Of a stretch of DNA of 64,000 nt, positions 35,466 through 47,404 are shown one piece after another. Under the pieces are notes generated by a model. It was not told the origin of the DNA, ran no database searches, and saw only the letters and a program-made list of their open reading frames with translations. Source of the DNA: Anaeramoeba flamelloides (taxonomy: Eukaryota > Metamonada > Anaeramoebidae); contig JANTQA010000045.1 in assembly GCA_027625915.1 (NCBI GenBank), forward strand, positions 2,418,001 to 2,482,000, written 5' to 3'. Each line of letters starts with the position of its first letter. The stretch's first letter is position 1. The position numbers and the translations under genes are program-made.

Positions 35466-36175
35466 GGGGAGAGGTGATTCAACGAAATTACCTATTGTTA
35501 CCTTTAGATTTTTTTTGGTTTGAGAAATAAACAGAAAATTTTATTTAATTTTCGGTTTATTTCTTAAATTAAAAAAAAAAACGCCGTTAGGCTTTTAAGG
35601 TTTTCGATTTTATTTGTGAAGTTTCGCCTAGCTTTTCTTGGGGTTTCTGATTATTTGTGAAGTGTTCTAGGTTTTTTTTACTTTTTGAAATAAACAGAAA
35701 ATTTTAATAAATTTTCGGTTTATTTCGAAAAGTAAAAAAAACCTAACGAAAATCTATAGAATTTCCAAATAAAACAGAAAACTTCAAGAAAACTCAATGG
35801 TAGTCTACGGCACTTGACAACACCCCACCTCCGGTTTTATTTAGTTTTATGAGAATTGAGTTAAATTTTTGATTTGCCTCTCTTCCTTTTAATTCTCGAA
35901 AAGTGCTGTTTTTTTTTTTTTTAATTTAAGAAATAAAAAAAAAAAGTCTTAAATTTATCTTTTATTTCTCAAATTAAAAAAAAAAACACTGTTAACCTAT
36001 CCTAGGTTTTATCTTTATTTGTGAAGTGTTCTAAGTTTTTTTTACTTTTTGAAATAAACAGAAAATTTTAATGAATTTTCGGTTTATTTCGAAAAGTAAA
36101 AAAAACCCAACGAAAAACGATAGATTTTACAAATAAAACAGGAAACCTCAAGAAAATCTAGACACTTGACGGTAC
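35466..36175. repeat. Hairpin array D3
   Basis: Opens like D1 (GAGGTGATTCAACGAAATTA here, GAGGCAATTCAACGAAATTA there). It then shows several adjacent stems, among them two copies of a GTGAAGTGTTCTA...AAAACC stem (35660-35760 and 36020-36105) and ACGCCGTTAGG spacers. It lies in the intergenic DNA downstream of the GDPD gene. Confidence 0.78.
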
Positions 36176-36901
36176 TCTGAAACACTTGAAATTAATTTAG
36201 AGTTTTGTATATTGTATATAATTTATACAAGATAATAAATAATATGATAACTTTTCTTTAATAAATGAAAAGAAAACAGTTTTTATATTTTTAAACAAAG
36301 ACAAGAAAAAGAGAAAGAAAAGAAAGAAAGAAATATTGGTAAAAAAATAATATTATAAAAGCTTTATTATAAATTTTTTTTTTGGGACATAAAAGCCAAA
36401 TGTGTTGGTAGTTATTTCCCAATAGTTTGGAAAGAGGTAAATAGCAACACTATTTGTCTTAATAAAGAATTCTAAATATTTATATGATTTAAAGTTCTAA
36501 TACTAAACATTAATATGTTATCCTGTTTATTTTATCTTATAGATAGAGTATCTTGATAAAATGCCTTTTTTAAGAATATGAATGAAATTTTTGGGATATT
36601 CTAATTAATTTATTTTTTTGTTTTTTTCTTTTTTGTGAAAGTTAACCCAAATTTGTTTCCACGTACTCTTGTATTTAATACCTACTGCGCAGCATTCACT
36701 CATCATGTATGTTAATTTGATATATCGCTTTTATTATTTGGTGTGATTCAAGTTAATAGGTATTAAACTGCTTCAATTTACTCCAGATCTTCCCCGTTAC
36801 ACACTTTAAGTGATATTTGTTTCAAATTGATTCAATTTGTATAAGGTATAATCATGAAGAAAGTTTTCATATTCTGGTAGTGGTTTTTATACCTTTTATC
36901 A

Positions 36902-36937
36902 CCCCCCCCAAAAAAAAAAAAAAAAAAAAAAAAAAAT
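36902..36937. repeat. C8-A28 homopolymer tract
   Basis: Eight C followed by about 28 A, the longest homopolymer run in the window; its length may be affected by sequencing or assembly. Confidence 0.85.
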
Positions 36938-37328
36938 ATTAAACACAGAGATGAACCTAAACAACTTAAAAGACATTTTAGAATATGTAAAAAGTTTTAA
37001 AAAACAAAAATTATAATTGTATATATATAAAAAAAATTTCATAATAAATGGCCCACCTTACATTTGAATAATGAATTGCTTTTGTATCGTTTTGAAGTTT
37101 TTCCTCTCGCAATGAAAAGTTTGTAAATAAATCATTTTTTCTCTTTTTTATTTTTTCAAAAGTGTTTTGTTAAAATGGAAAATGAAAAATTTGAAAGAAG
37201 TAACAGATGAATTAATGCAAAATTTGGTTTCTAATATGAAAAAGAGATTAGATTTATTTATTCAAATGGAAGGGGAATCGATAAATGGGTTTTTTACCTT
37301 TTTAAATTGTCTATTTTTCATGTAATTT

Positions 37329-37536
37329 TTCATTCAAAATAAATGGCCCAATTTTTTTTAACAGTTTTTTTTTATTTCTTTTTCTTTTATTTTTAGACAA
37401 AAAATAAATATCTCTTGAGTATAGTATTGAATATTAAAATCTAAATTTTTATATTATAATAGATAACTTCAATTATTAAAAATATTTTTATTTGAAATTT
37501 GATTTTTAATGGGTCAATTATTATGAAAGATAGTTT
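37329..37536 (+). repeat. Family I TIR element, copy I2
   Basis: TCAAAATAAATGGCCCAATT at the left, TGGGTCAATTATTATGAAAG then ATAGTTTA at the right, with the shared TATTGAATATTAAAAT and TATAATAGATAACTTCAATT centre. Confidence 0.75.
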
Positions 37537-37677
37537 ATATATATATATATATATATTCAATTAATAATCACCATCATAATAATTATTATAGCATTTTCTT
37601 TTTTTTCTTTCTTTTTTTTTTTTTTCAATTCTCCACTTTTAAGTTATTTGAGCCCCACTCCCCCCTTTTTACTTAAA

Positions 37678-38319
37678 TAAACCCCTTTCAAATTTTGTGA
37701 CTCATCTGTAATAATAAATTCGATATATATATATATATATATCCTTTGGTATTCAAGAACAACATATAATTAAATTTGATTCATAATTAATTTTTAAATC
37801 ATTCAAAAGATATAAAAACCTTATATTTTAAAAATTAAAATAAAAAATAAAAAACTGAACAACAATTTATTAAATGAACATTACCGGATTTTTTATTACT
37901 GAACTTTCATTAAAAAAAGTTTAACAGCAAGATTTTTTACGAATAATTAAATTCTGAATTTTAAAGATATTAAATATTCGAAATTTTCTTTATCATTATT
38001 TGTCTTTTCAAAGATTTTTTAACAATTTAACCTTCAGTAAAAAACAAGTATCAGAAAAAAAAAATTAAACGAAAAAAAAAAAAAAAAAACAAAATAAAAA
38101 ATAATAAAAATAAAAGAAAAAGACTAGTTTTAAAAAAAAAAAAAAAAGAAAAAAAAAACAAAAATTTGAAAACGCAAAACTAAAATTAGCAAAAATAGGA
38201 AAAATGATATAGATCTAAAAATTGATAATTTTTTTTTTGAGAAGAATATGGACTAAAAATCCGAAAAAAAGCATCCAATAACATTATAAATTGGGCTAAA
38301 ATTATGAAAAATAGCTTAA
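37678..38319 (+). repeat. Family H TIR element, copy H2
   Basis: Left end TAAACCCCTTTCAAATTTTG then TGACTCATC; right end GGGCTAAAATTATGAAAAAT then AGCTTAAA. Internal match to H1 (TATTCAAGAACAACA, TTTTTTATTACTGAACTTTC). It carries long A-runs. Confidence 0.7.
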
Positions 38320-38934
38320 ATTTCTAATATTTTAAATTGAAATTGTTGATCTTTTTTTATTTCTTTGTTTCTTTTTGTTCATATATTTTGATATACTTTG
38401 GCCAAACTAACAATTAGAAATGGAAGGGATGTATTAGAATTGACAAAATCGGAATTGGCTCATTTTTTTTTCCATTTTAAATTTTAAATTACAAGATATA
38501 AAATGAAAAATAAATTATATCTTTTCAGTGGTTAACACATACCATTATGAATTATATTATTATTGGTTTTAAATTATATTTGGTGTTCAAAGTTTAAGTA
38601 GATCTAAGATAATAATTAGCAAAAAAGTACTAAAAGTTGATCTTTCAATTAAAATGAACCTTTTATCAGTCAAAAATACCAAGAATTTGAGAATAAAATA
38701 TGAATTTGGTAACATATTTAAAGTCCGAAACACCAATATCCAGACTATAAAGTTGGAAAATATCTTTTTTAAATATATATCGTATGTATATGAATTGTTA
38801 AAAATTTGGATTTTTGAAAATAAATAAATAATCAACCCTGAGATTATTTTCAAAAATTATTTTCACAACATAAGGAATTAATTGATGATACAGCTAGCTG
38901 CATCTGGAAGAAATAGAAAATAAGCAAATTTTTG

Positions 38935-39450
38935 TTTTTTAGGTTGATTATTATTGGTTTAATGTTGAAATTAAAAAATTAACAAAAATTACTTTTGGGG
39001 GTTCTAAATATGAATTATTAAAAACTTGATTGTTATTATTTTCTTTTTCTATCTTTAGGTTTGGGAACGGATTTTAAAAAATAATCACCAAATAAAAAAT
39101 TTTAAAGTGATCATTAGTAAAATAATCTCATACTAGTATTTGAGCAATAAATAGGAAAAAATTTCACTTCATTTTCAGTGCCCTTCTTCAAATAGAAGCC
39201 ACAAATTACAACCTACTTCTTTCTTCTTTGAAAACTCTATTTACTAAAAAAAAAGAAAAATAAGGAAAAAGAAGTGAAGTTTTTTTTCCCATTTAGAATT
39301 CAAAACACCGTAATTTATTGTTGAATAATATTTAAAATGGATTTTTTTGAGACTTTTGAAAAAAATAAGACTGAATTAATTTACACTCAATTACATCGCA
39401 CTTCCATTAGAGATAAATCTAAGGTGGATCTAATGCCTAAATATCTTTCT
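38935..39450 (+). repeat. Family L repeat, copy L2 (contains E3)
   Basis: Matches L1 before the insertion (TTATTTTCTTTTTCTATCTT, TAGGTTTGGGAACGGA, AGTGATCATTAGTAAAATAA) and after it (TAATTTATTGTTGAATAA, TTTACACTCAATTACA). Interrupted at 39128-39313 by a family E element. Confidence 0.6.
39128..39313. repeat. Family E TIR element, copy E3 (nested in L2)
   Basis: About 186 bp. Left arm CATACTAGTATTTGAGCAAT and AAAATTTCACTTCATTTTC; right arm GAAGTGAAGTTTTTTTTCCC and AGAATTCAAAACACCG. It interrupts a family L repeat whose other copy (28600-28930) is uninterrupted at this point. Confidence 0.75.
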
Positions 39451-41293
39451 CTATTTGTCTTTCAAAAAATGAGTTAAGGCTTTAGTCATTTACAGTGGAT
39501 TTGCACCATGCTCAAGGAAGTGGCTTTAAACCTATGAAGAATATTGTGTGGGAACTTTTGGTTGAAAAAATTTGTTTAACAAAAAAAAAAATTTCATTCA
39601 ATCTGTAATTGACAAAAAATTCAAAAAAAAAAAGTTTAAATAAGGAATCCCAATTTCAAAAAAATCAAATTAAAAAAAAAAATTAAGTGTTTCTTTTAAT
39701 ATTTTCAAAGGATTAAAAATCTTCCATTTGAAACCAATTATTTTCCTCAAGTATTCAAACCAATTTAATTGGATTTTTAATCTAATTTGTGGATAGTTTA
39801 TAACCCTCTAAATTTGTCAAAGTAAGGATTTTGTAATATTCTTTTCATAAAAATAAATCATTTGAAAAATGAAAAAAAAAAATCTTCAAGATCTCAAAAA
39901 GTACCAACGAGCAACACTTTGAAACTAACACAATTGTTTTCTCTCAGTTATATATTCGAATCATTCAAATTGGAAATTGAGTGTCTCTCTTGGGCTCTTT
40001 TTTCTAAAAATGACCTTGTTTCCAATTGGTGATTTTAAGATATCTGACACTTCAGATGATGGTTAGTTTTTAATTGATATTCGGTATTGATTAAAATTAT
40101 TAAATTTTTTTTTTCCATTTCAGAAAAAAAATTATTTTTAAAAGTAATGACTTGAAGCTTTATAATGTTTGCCATAGATTTTTGGAGACATTTGAACCAT
40201 GTAGAACAAATATATTTAACTTTTAATTACAATACACTTTAATTACTGATAAATTGCAATTTATGTTTGGATATTTTTACTTGATTTTCCATTTTTGAAA
40301 TTATTATGTTCTAGCTTTGAATAAAGTATTTTATGAAGTCAAGTGTTAAGAAACTCTGTAAAATTACTTGTTCTTGTCAATATTTTTTGGCGTGGAATGT
40401 TAGATAAGGAACAGTTCCAAGTTTTATAAAAATGGAAATTGAACTTAAAATTTTTTTGAAATTTATTAGAATTTACCAGTATAGCCAAATATAGGATGAC
40501 ATTGAACCCTTAAGATGGTAAAAAGTGAATAGTGCTAATTTTTTGAAGGCAATTTGTCAAGAGAGATTTCAACAAAGAATTTGAATCTATTCGAAAGATG
40601 GGTAAAATAGTTTATTTTATTGAGATCTTCTTTTCCTATAAAATTATTTCAAATATAATTTCATACCATTTTAAGATCATTGTTTCATTGGTGTATTATC
40701 TACATAATCATTCTATTTGTTTTTCCAGTTAAGAGTGGCTTTGTAATGAAAAGATAAAAGCACCGACTTGTGAAGAAGGAAATGATTTCGTGAAAAGAAA
40801 AATACAAGTAAAAGAAGGGAAAGAATGCACCTTTGACAGAAAGAAAGTTTTAGGATAATTTTTAGTTGACTTGATTCCAAACACGTTGTATTTGCTTGTT
40901 CTATCAAAATTTGATTTTGATGAGAAAGTGCATATTCATTTAAAACATCTTATTATTCCTTTCTCAAATTGAGAGAGTTTTTGCTCTTCAAAAGGATTAA
41001 AAACCAAACTTAGACATTTAAATAATAATCACAGCAACTTTTAGAAACTCAAAAGGAAAAAAGAATCATTTTCAAATAAAAGAAAAAAACAAAAAAATAA
41101 TCTTTCAAAACTCGTTAAAATTCAAAATCTTGTTTTGGTTTAATTTAAAGATACAACTCAAAACCAATTCAATTTTGTCACTAATTTCAATTGAATTTTA
41201 AAAAAAAAAAAATGTAAAAATAATAAATCTTTTTATTTTTTTGTTTTTGTTTTGTTTTTTTTTTTTTTGAAAATTATTTCCTTTTTTTTTTTT

Positions 41294-44200
41294 ATGACTG
41301 AACAAGCAACATTTCATCAAACAAGAAATCCAAAACACCACCACTCAAGTCGTAATAGAAGAACACACCACAACCCCAAAATCCCAAATCAAAAGCTTAA
41401 TATCAATACAAGGTTGCGATCGAGAGAAAGAGAAAAAGAAAAAGAAAGGATCAAAGAAGAAAACAAAATCCTGGTGTTAGAAAATGAATTTTTTAAGAGC
41501 CTAAACGAAACAAAGCAACGAATTTTCAAAATCAGGATGAATGTAATCATTCAAAGGATCTGTTATAAAGAATTTTCAGAGCCTTTCCTTTATCCTGTGG
41601 ATCCTGTTCAATTAAATTTACCGACTTATCCACAGATCATAAAAATGCCGATGGATCTGAGTAAAATTGAAGAAAAATTAGAGAATAATCGATATGACTT
41701 ACCGAATCAATTAATTGATGATTTGAATTTAATGATCAACAATTGTATTTTATTTAATGGTGAAGAACACGTCTTTTCACAATGTGGGAAAGAATTACTA
41801 AAAGATTTTCATCGTAGTTTTAATAAATTAAAAATTAAAATGAATGAATTAATGTGTAAGCAATGTCAATGGTTGTTGTTTCATAAAAAAAAATATAGGT
41901 CTCTAATTGGGAAAATCGAGAAAAAACAAAAGTATTTGGAATACGTTCCTTTAAAAGATGAAAAAAAAGGAAATAGTCTGACTGAAAAGAACCCCAAAAT
42001 TGAAAATGAAAAAGAAATCGAAACTGAAATGGAAAAAGAAAAAGAAAAGGAAAAGGAAAAGGATATTGAAATACGGGTGGGTTATCCAAAGGAAAATAAC
42101 TTTGAGCAAACAATAAAGCAAAACGAGAAGAGCAAAGAACCACAAATTATACAAAATGAATTTGAAAGGAAGCAAAGGCAAAAAGAAACAAACAAGATCT
42201 TATGTAATGAATATTTTAATATCAAGAAAATGTTTTCTGATAAATCTAAATATCAACCAAAAACAAAAAGAATCTTTAATGAAATTGACTTTATGAACGA
42301 AAAACTTCAATATATTCTAAAAAAAATTAATTCTGAAAGAAAATTAAATCTTCCAATATATGGAAAGTTTTGTAAAAACAAATTTCCTTATCAACTTTTT
42401 CCTTCTTTTTTTCCGATCAATCTTGAAAACAAAAACGTTTCTTTCAAAAAAAATAAAGAAAGCAACCAATCTTTACAAAAAAAAGAATCTTTAAATCATA
42501 AAAATAAACAATTAAAAATTGAATACGAAAAAACCAATTCTGGATCTTATTTTGAAGAAAAATTCCAAAATTATTATTATTCATATAATCAACCTTGTAA
42601 AATAAGCAATCAAAAATATATTAATAAAAAAGAAACCCAATCAGAATTAAAAGTCGAAGAAAATGGAAACGACAATAAACAAAAACAAGAACAAAAATTA
42701 GTTAAAGAAATGGAAATTGAAAATACCAATACCAATACAAATACAAATTTTAATGAAAAATCTAATGAAAATGAGAATGAGAATGGAAAGGAAAATGGAA
42801 ATGGAAATGGAATAGATACAAATCAAGAAAATCAAAAAAATGATAAAGAAATAAAAATGGAAATTGAAAAAAATAACATTAAAGAAAGCAACAAAATAAT
42901 AAATCAAAATAAAAAAAATGGGAATATAAAAGACAACAAGAATTGGGATTTTAATGATGGTGATCAAAGAAAAAGAAAAACTAAATTTACTTATGAAGAA
43001 AAAAAAGAAATTGTTAATATCATTAATATGCTTGATATTAAAAATAAATTAAAAATTTTTAGAATTATCGAAAAGGGATTAAAAAGAAAGAACAGGGAAA
43101 AAAGAAAAAGGGAAAGAATGCAAATGGAGAAGGAATTAAATCAAAAAAATTTCAAAATTAAAAAACGAAATTTAGGAATAAAAATTCAAAGAAAATTAAG
43201 AAACAAAAATAATGAAGTAATTCAAAAAAATAAAGAAAAACTACAAATAAACAAATCGAGTAATAATGATCGTTCTAAAGAAAATGACAAAATCATGAAA
43301 CAAAATAAGAACAACAAGCCAAATGAAAATGAAAAAATTACTTTTCATATTGATTTGCTTTCAAAAGAAACAATTTCTGACCTTCAAAATTATATTGACA
43401 CAATAGAAAATTTTGACAAAATTATTAATAGGAACAATTTAAATGATTCTAAATCAAATAAAGAATATCAACCCAAGTGGCCAACGAGTGTATTTAAAGA
43501 ACAAACAAATCTCTCGGCACCAATTGAGAGTGAACAAACACCAAATGGTGCATCTTCTTTAAAAGAAGAAGGCACATTAAAAGATGATACGTGGGCTAAA
43601 TCATTTAGTTTAAATAAGGGAAATAGCACACAAGGAAACGAAACGGATCAAAAAAATATTAGTTTTTTATTAAAGCACAATAAACAATTAAATGGAAATG
43701 ATAAAAATAATATTTTCATTAATAATGACCGCAATAATAATGAGAATAATGGTAGCAACAACCAGAATAAGAATAATCAAAGCAATGCCCAGGTGAGCGA
43801 ACCAATTAAAAACAATAATGATGATGTTGATGAAACTGGTAATAATGATCTTATCAATAGCGGCAACATTAAAGCCCAGGGTGGTAATAATAATATCAGC
43901 AACAGCCGAAAAGTGAAAAATAATTTACCAAATGATTTACTTTGGAATGGATTAATAAGTTTTGGAAAAACGGATAACGACGACGATGAAAAGCAAATTG
44001 ATAAAGATTTATGGGAAACATTTCAGTCAAAAAAAAAGGAAGAAGATCGAAAGGAAATTGAAAAAAAGCAAAAAATACAAGAATTTATCCTTGCAACAAA
44101 AAAAAAGGAAGAGCTAATGCTGCATAATTGGAAGGAAAGACAGGCACAAAAGGAAAAAGAAAAAGAGGAACAAGAAAAAAAATTACAACAAGAAATTGAA

Positions 44201-44761
44201 AAGAAAAAAAAATTAAGAGAGTTGGAAAGAGAAAAAGCTCGAAGAGAAAGAGAAGCTCAGGCAAATAAAAAAAGCGATGACGAAGCTGATGATTTGATCC
44301 AAGAAGACGAAGATTTTGGACAGTTCGACGTAGATGACGACAATCAAGATATAAATTGGGATTCCATGGAAGGGAAATTTAATTTCAATGAGGATGATGA
44401 CGAAGATGCAGAGCGGGCTGGCAACGAAAGCGGGTCACAGGATATTAATGATAATTCATTAAATCAATATACCGGCGAGAACGAGAGCGAGAACGCAAAT
44501 GAGAATGAGGATGGGGGCGGCTACGAGAAAGAGGAAAATGGGAACGAGAATGGAAATTACAATGAAAACGAAAATGAAAACGAAAATGAGAATCAAAATG
44601 AAAATGAAAATGAAAATGAAAAAAATACCGAATTTAATTATGAATATAATGATAATAATGATCGAGAAAGTGGCAATGATGACGTTGATGATTTAGAAAT
44701 TACCTTTGATAATGAAGAAGAAGTTAATATTTTTGGTGATAATGCAGAAGAGGATTTTTAA
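41294..44761 (+). CDS. BET-family protein: one bromodomain plus NET/ET domain
   Basis: A single exon of 1,155 residues. The ATG at 41294 is chosen because the frame upstream of it is only a poly-Phe read-through of T-tracts. Residues about 75-185 form a bromodomain: YPVDPVQLNLPTYPQIIKMP, MDLSKIEEKLENN, NNCILFNGEEHVFS, where the Asn of LFNG is the expected acetyl-lysine contact (BET proteins usually have YN). Residues about 560-705 form an NET (ET) domain whose two halves, TYEEKKEIVNIINMLD and EKITFHIDLLSKETISDLQN, are separated by an unusually long basic stretch. A charged coiled coil (44080-44270) and a tail of Glu/Asn/Asp repeats follow. BET proteins bind acetylated histones and recruit transcription regulators. 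Metazoan members have two bromodomains; single-bromodomain versions occur in plants and protists. Much of the rest is disordered. Confidence 0.9.
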   Translation: MTEQATFHQTRNPKHHHSSRNRRTHHNPKIPNQKLNINTRLRSREREKEKERIKEENKILVLENEFFKSLNETKQRIFKIRMNVIIQRICYKEFSEPFLYPVDPVQLNLPTYPQIIKMPMDLSKIEEKLENNRYDLPNQLIDDLNLMINNCILFNGEEHVFSQCGKELLKDFHRSFNKLKIKMNELMCKQCQWLLFHKKKYRSLIGKIEKKQKYLEYVPLKDEKKGNSLTEKNPKIENEKEIETEMEKEKEKEKEKDIEIRVGYPKENNFEQTIKQNEKSKEPQIIQNEFERKQRQKETNKILCNEYFNIKKMFSDKSKYQPKTKRIFNEIDFMNEKLQYILKKINSERKLNLPIYGKFCKNKFPYQLFPSFFPINLENKNVSFKKNKESNQSLQKKESLNHKNKQLKIEYEKTNSGSYFEEKFQNYYYSYNQPCKISNQKYINKKETQSELKVEENGNDNKQKQEQKLVKEMEIENTNTNTNTNFNEKSNENENENGKENGNGNGIDTNQENQKNDKEIKMEIEKNNIKESNKIINQNKKNGNIKDNKNWDFNDGDQRKRKTKFTYEEKKEIVNIINMLDIKNKLKIFRIIEKGLKRKNREKRKRERMQMEKELNQKNFKIKKRNLGIKIQRKLRNKNNEVIQKNKEKLQINKSSNNDRSKENDKIMKQNKNNKPNENEKITFHIDLLSKETISDLQNYIDTIENFDKIINRNNLNDSKSNKEYQPKWPTSVFKEQTNLSAPIESEQTPNGASSLKEEGTLKDDTWAKSFSLNKGNSTQGNETDQKNISFLLKHNKQLNGNDKNNIFINNDRNNNENNGSNNQNKNNQSNAQVSEPIKNNNDDVDETGNNDLINSGNIKAQGGNNNISNSRKVKNNLPNDLLWNGLISFGKTDNDDDEKQIDKDLWETFQSKKKEEDRKEIEKKQKIQEFILATKKKEELMLHNWKERQAQKEKEKEEQEKKLQQEIEKKKKLRELEREKARREREAQANKKSDDEADDLIQEDEDFGQFDVDDDNQDINWDSMEGKFNFNEDDDEDAERAGNESGSQDINDNSLNQYTGENESENANENEDGGGYEKEENGNENGNYNENENENENENQNENENENEKNTEFNYEYNDNNDRESGNDDVDDLEITFDNEEEVNIFGDNAEEDF

Positions 44762-44857
44762 TTCTAATATGCTAGAATAAAAATTATCTTTGATTTTTGT
44801 TTTTTCTCTTTTGTAATTTTTTTTTAAAGGTGACAGTTGTTAAATTTTCTAAATAAA

Positions 44858-44990
44858 ACATTTCCCAGTCAAAGGGGACCAGTTGTAATATAGGTGAATT
44901 AAATGTGTTGAAAGGTTTTGAATGGATATTAGAAGAAAAATATTTAATTTTGGAAATTTTCAAAATTGAAATCATTTTTTCACATTTACG
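44858..44990 (-). repeat. Repeat fragment shared with 505-640 (family P)
   Basis: AGTCAAAGGGGACCAGTTGT, ATGGATATTAGAAGAAAAA and AATTTTCAAAATTGAAATCA are the complement of the copy at 505-640. It lies about 100 bp after the BET stop codon, so it may be inside that gene's 3' untranslated region. Confidence 0.55.
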
Positions 44991-45712
44991 CTTTTTTTCT
45001 TAATTCTTTTTTTTTTTTATTTTTTTTTTTTGAGAAAGTAATTCATTTTAAAATTCCTTTTTTATTGCGGGATCTCGAGTGACTAAAGAAAAAAATTGAG
45101 ATTCTAATGTTATTGAAACAGTGGAAATTACTTGTAGAGAAATCATATTTATTTTTTATTGGAATTTTCTTGGGATATTAAAAAAATAAGATCAAAATGA
45201 ACATAGTTGCTTTTCTCAATTGGGTAACTAAGAGTTTTTGAAATTTTTACAGAAAATATATTGTTGGATTCGTTTTGCTTTATAAGGATATCAACTATTC
45301 TATTTTATTTATTATTCTACTTGTTTCTTATAAGTTCTTGAATGGTCGATTATGAAGTATTATTGAGTTTGGGATTTTTTTTTTAGGCCACTTTGACAGT
45401 AATAAAGTTTAATATAGCTAATATGAACTTTCAATTTTATAACAGAATTGAGGTCAATTGTATATTGGAAAAAACTCATCAGAATTTTATTTTATTTGAT
45501 TAATTATTTTTTAGTAGTTTTTTTTGAAGTGAAAAAATCATATTTTAAGGCTAATAATAAAAATATATCACAAAAGTAATTATTTCTAGTGTAAGTGCTA
45601 GTTTTCTTATCTTCAAGATTATATATAAAGGAGGAAATAATCAAGACTACATTAAGAAAAAAAAAAAAAAAAATTCTATTATATGCTATTATGGGGTTGT
45701 TTGGTTTGGTAA

Positions 45713-46083
45713 CAAAAGTGTAAATATTGAATGTTGTAAAAAATAGAGTTTTTACAATTTTAGAGATAAATATAGAGTTACATGCATTTATCCAAATTTT
45801 GGTAATAGTAAACAAACAACAGTTCTTATTTTTAAGCTTAAATGGATTTTCAATTTAAAATCGTTTGGTGAACACTAAAACTTTGTTTGAAAAATGATTT
45901 TTTTTTTAAATTGAAAGATTCGTGTTCATCAAACGATTTTTTGATTAAAAGTATTATTAATCTATTAATGTAATCAGATATTATATTTACTAATACCAAA
46001 ATATGGATAAATGCATGTAACTCTATATTTATCTCTAAAATTGTAAAAACTCTATTTTTTACAACATTCATATTTACTCTTGT
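45713..46083. repeat. Near-complete palindrome (foldback element, family M)
   Basis: Left arm 45713-45812 (AGAGTTTTTACAATTTTAGA, TAGAGTTACATGCATTTATC) pairs almost perfectly with right arm 45985-46083. The spacer contains a second inverted repeat (AATCGTTTGGTGAACAC with GTGTTCATCAAACGATT). The whole 370 bp can fold on itself. No coding capacity. Confidence 0.85.
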
Positions 46084-46623
46084 GAAGGGTTATTATAAAT
46101 AAAAAAAAAACTAATGATAAAATAATTTCAAAATTATTTTATTAGCTGATACAAAAAATTTTTATGATTTACATTTTTTAATTTTTTTATTATCTCTTTT
46201 GTGATTTTTTTTTCTATTAGTAAATTAGTAATAGTGTTTTGACTTAATTTCATCTATTTTTTGTGTTTATTTTTGTTTTACAAATATATTCTTCTTCTAA
46301 CAGAAATAAAAAAAAATATCTACAAAATAAAAGGTACAAAATCAAATAATAAATATAAACACTATTTAAGAAAATAAATTTGATTATTTCAAGAAGAAAA
46401 AAATTGGATTTAATTGTGTTTGGATACATTTTGATGACCGTATCCTAAAAGGTATTGTTTTCTTGTATTAGTATTTTTTATTCTTCTTCTTTTTTTTTTT
46501 TTTTGTATTAACGTTGGTGTTTCTTTGTTTTAATAGGGGGTCTGTTCAAAACAACCAAAAAATAAATATTTACTTTATAATTAAAATAAATTTTCATTTT
46601 TTAATCTATTTTTCATTTAAAGA

Positions 46624-46811
46624 CAGTTAAAAACCTATAAGTTAAAATTTTTCAACAAAAATTAAGACAAAAAAAAATATCATATTAAAGAACAAAATTT
46701 TCATTTGATAAAATTAGTTTAGATAAAAAAAATTCCAAATTTTCAGCCAGAATTTGAGATTTTTTGCGTCTTGAATTTGGTTGAAAAACTTTACATTTCA
46801 AGTGGGTCTGG
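46624..46811. repeat. Family A TIR element, degenerate copy A8
   Basis: Weak but collinear match: TTCAACAAAAATTAAGACA at the left, CCAAATTTTCAGCCAGAAT and TTTGAGATTTTTTGCGTCTT in the middle and a GTGGGTCTGG remnant at the right. Confidence 0.5.
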
Positions 46812-47404
46812 ATGTCAATTCGAAGCCCTTGTGATTTAATTACTTATATTATCAAAAAAATCCCCCGATTTTTTCAAGTTGCTAGTATTTACTTTTCTTA
46901 TAGTTGTTCATTAAATTTCTAATAAAAATGCCAAAGATTTTCAATCAGTTTTCATTTTTTAATTCATCAAAATTTCCACCAAAATGAGTCTCAATGTTTT
47001 TTCATTTTTTTTTCTAATTATCAAAGAAATTTGTCTTATTTTTCAATGTGTTAGTATTTTATAAATATCATGGTAAAAACATCTGTAAATATTACATATT
47101 TTGACCAATTATACTCTCGAATTCTACCAGCTATTAAAAATTATTATTTTTTTTTTTTCAAAGGGGGGTTAGATTATATTTTTTGTAATTTTCTACTTAT
47201 GATACCTAGCCTCAAGAAACAGTTTTTCACTTTTTGAAGGTTTTTTTTTTTTTTTTTTTTGGTGCTAATTGATTTTTAGAATAAACTGTATATATTGCAT
47301 TGTGTGATGAAAAGTTTAATTGGGAAATGTGAATTTCCTAAAAGTACATTAAAATATTATCGGAAACTTCACTGCTTTGATACAAAAAATCGTTTTCATA
47401 ATTA

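Larger units (their letters stand above)
34926..41293. other. 6.4 kb repeat-rich stretch between the GDPD and BET genes
   Basis: Holds D3, the C/A homopolymer, I2, H2 and L2 with nested E3. A short piece at 36647-36709 has exon-like ends (GTGAAAG before, GTATGT after) and would encode FPRTLVFNTYCAAFTHH, but no partner exon was found. Confidence 0.5.

Noticed and set aside
36647-36709. Exon-like stretch encoding FPRTLVFNTYCAAFTHH
   Set aside because: Plausible splice sites on both sides but no neighbouring exon or recognisable family; kept only as a note in the region entry.
41835-42181. Minus-strand open frames of 76 and 102 codons
   Set aside because: Antisense shadows of the Lys/Glu repeats of the BET gene with Phe-rich translations.
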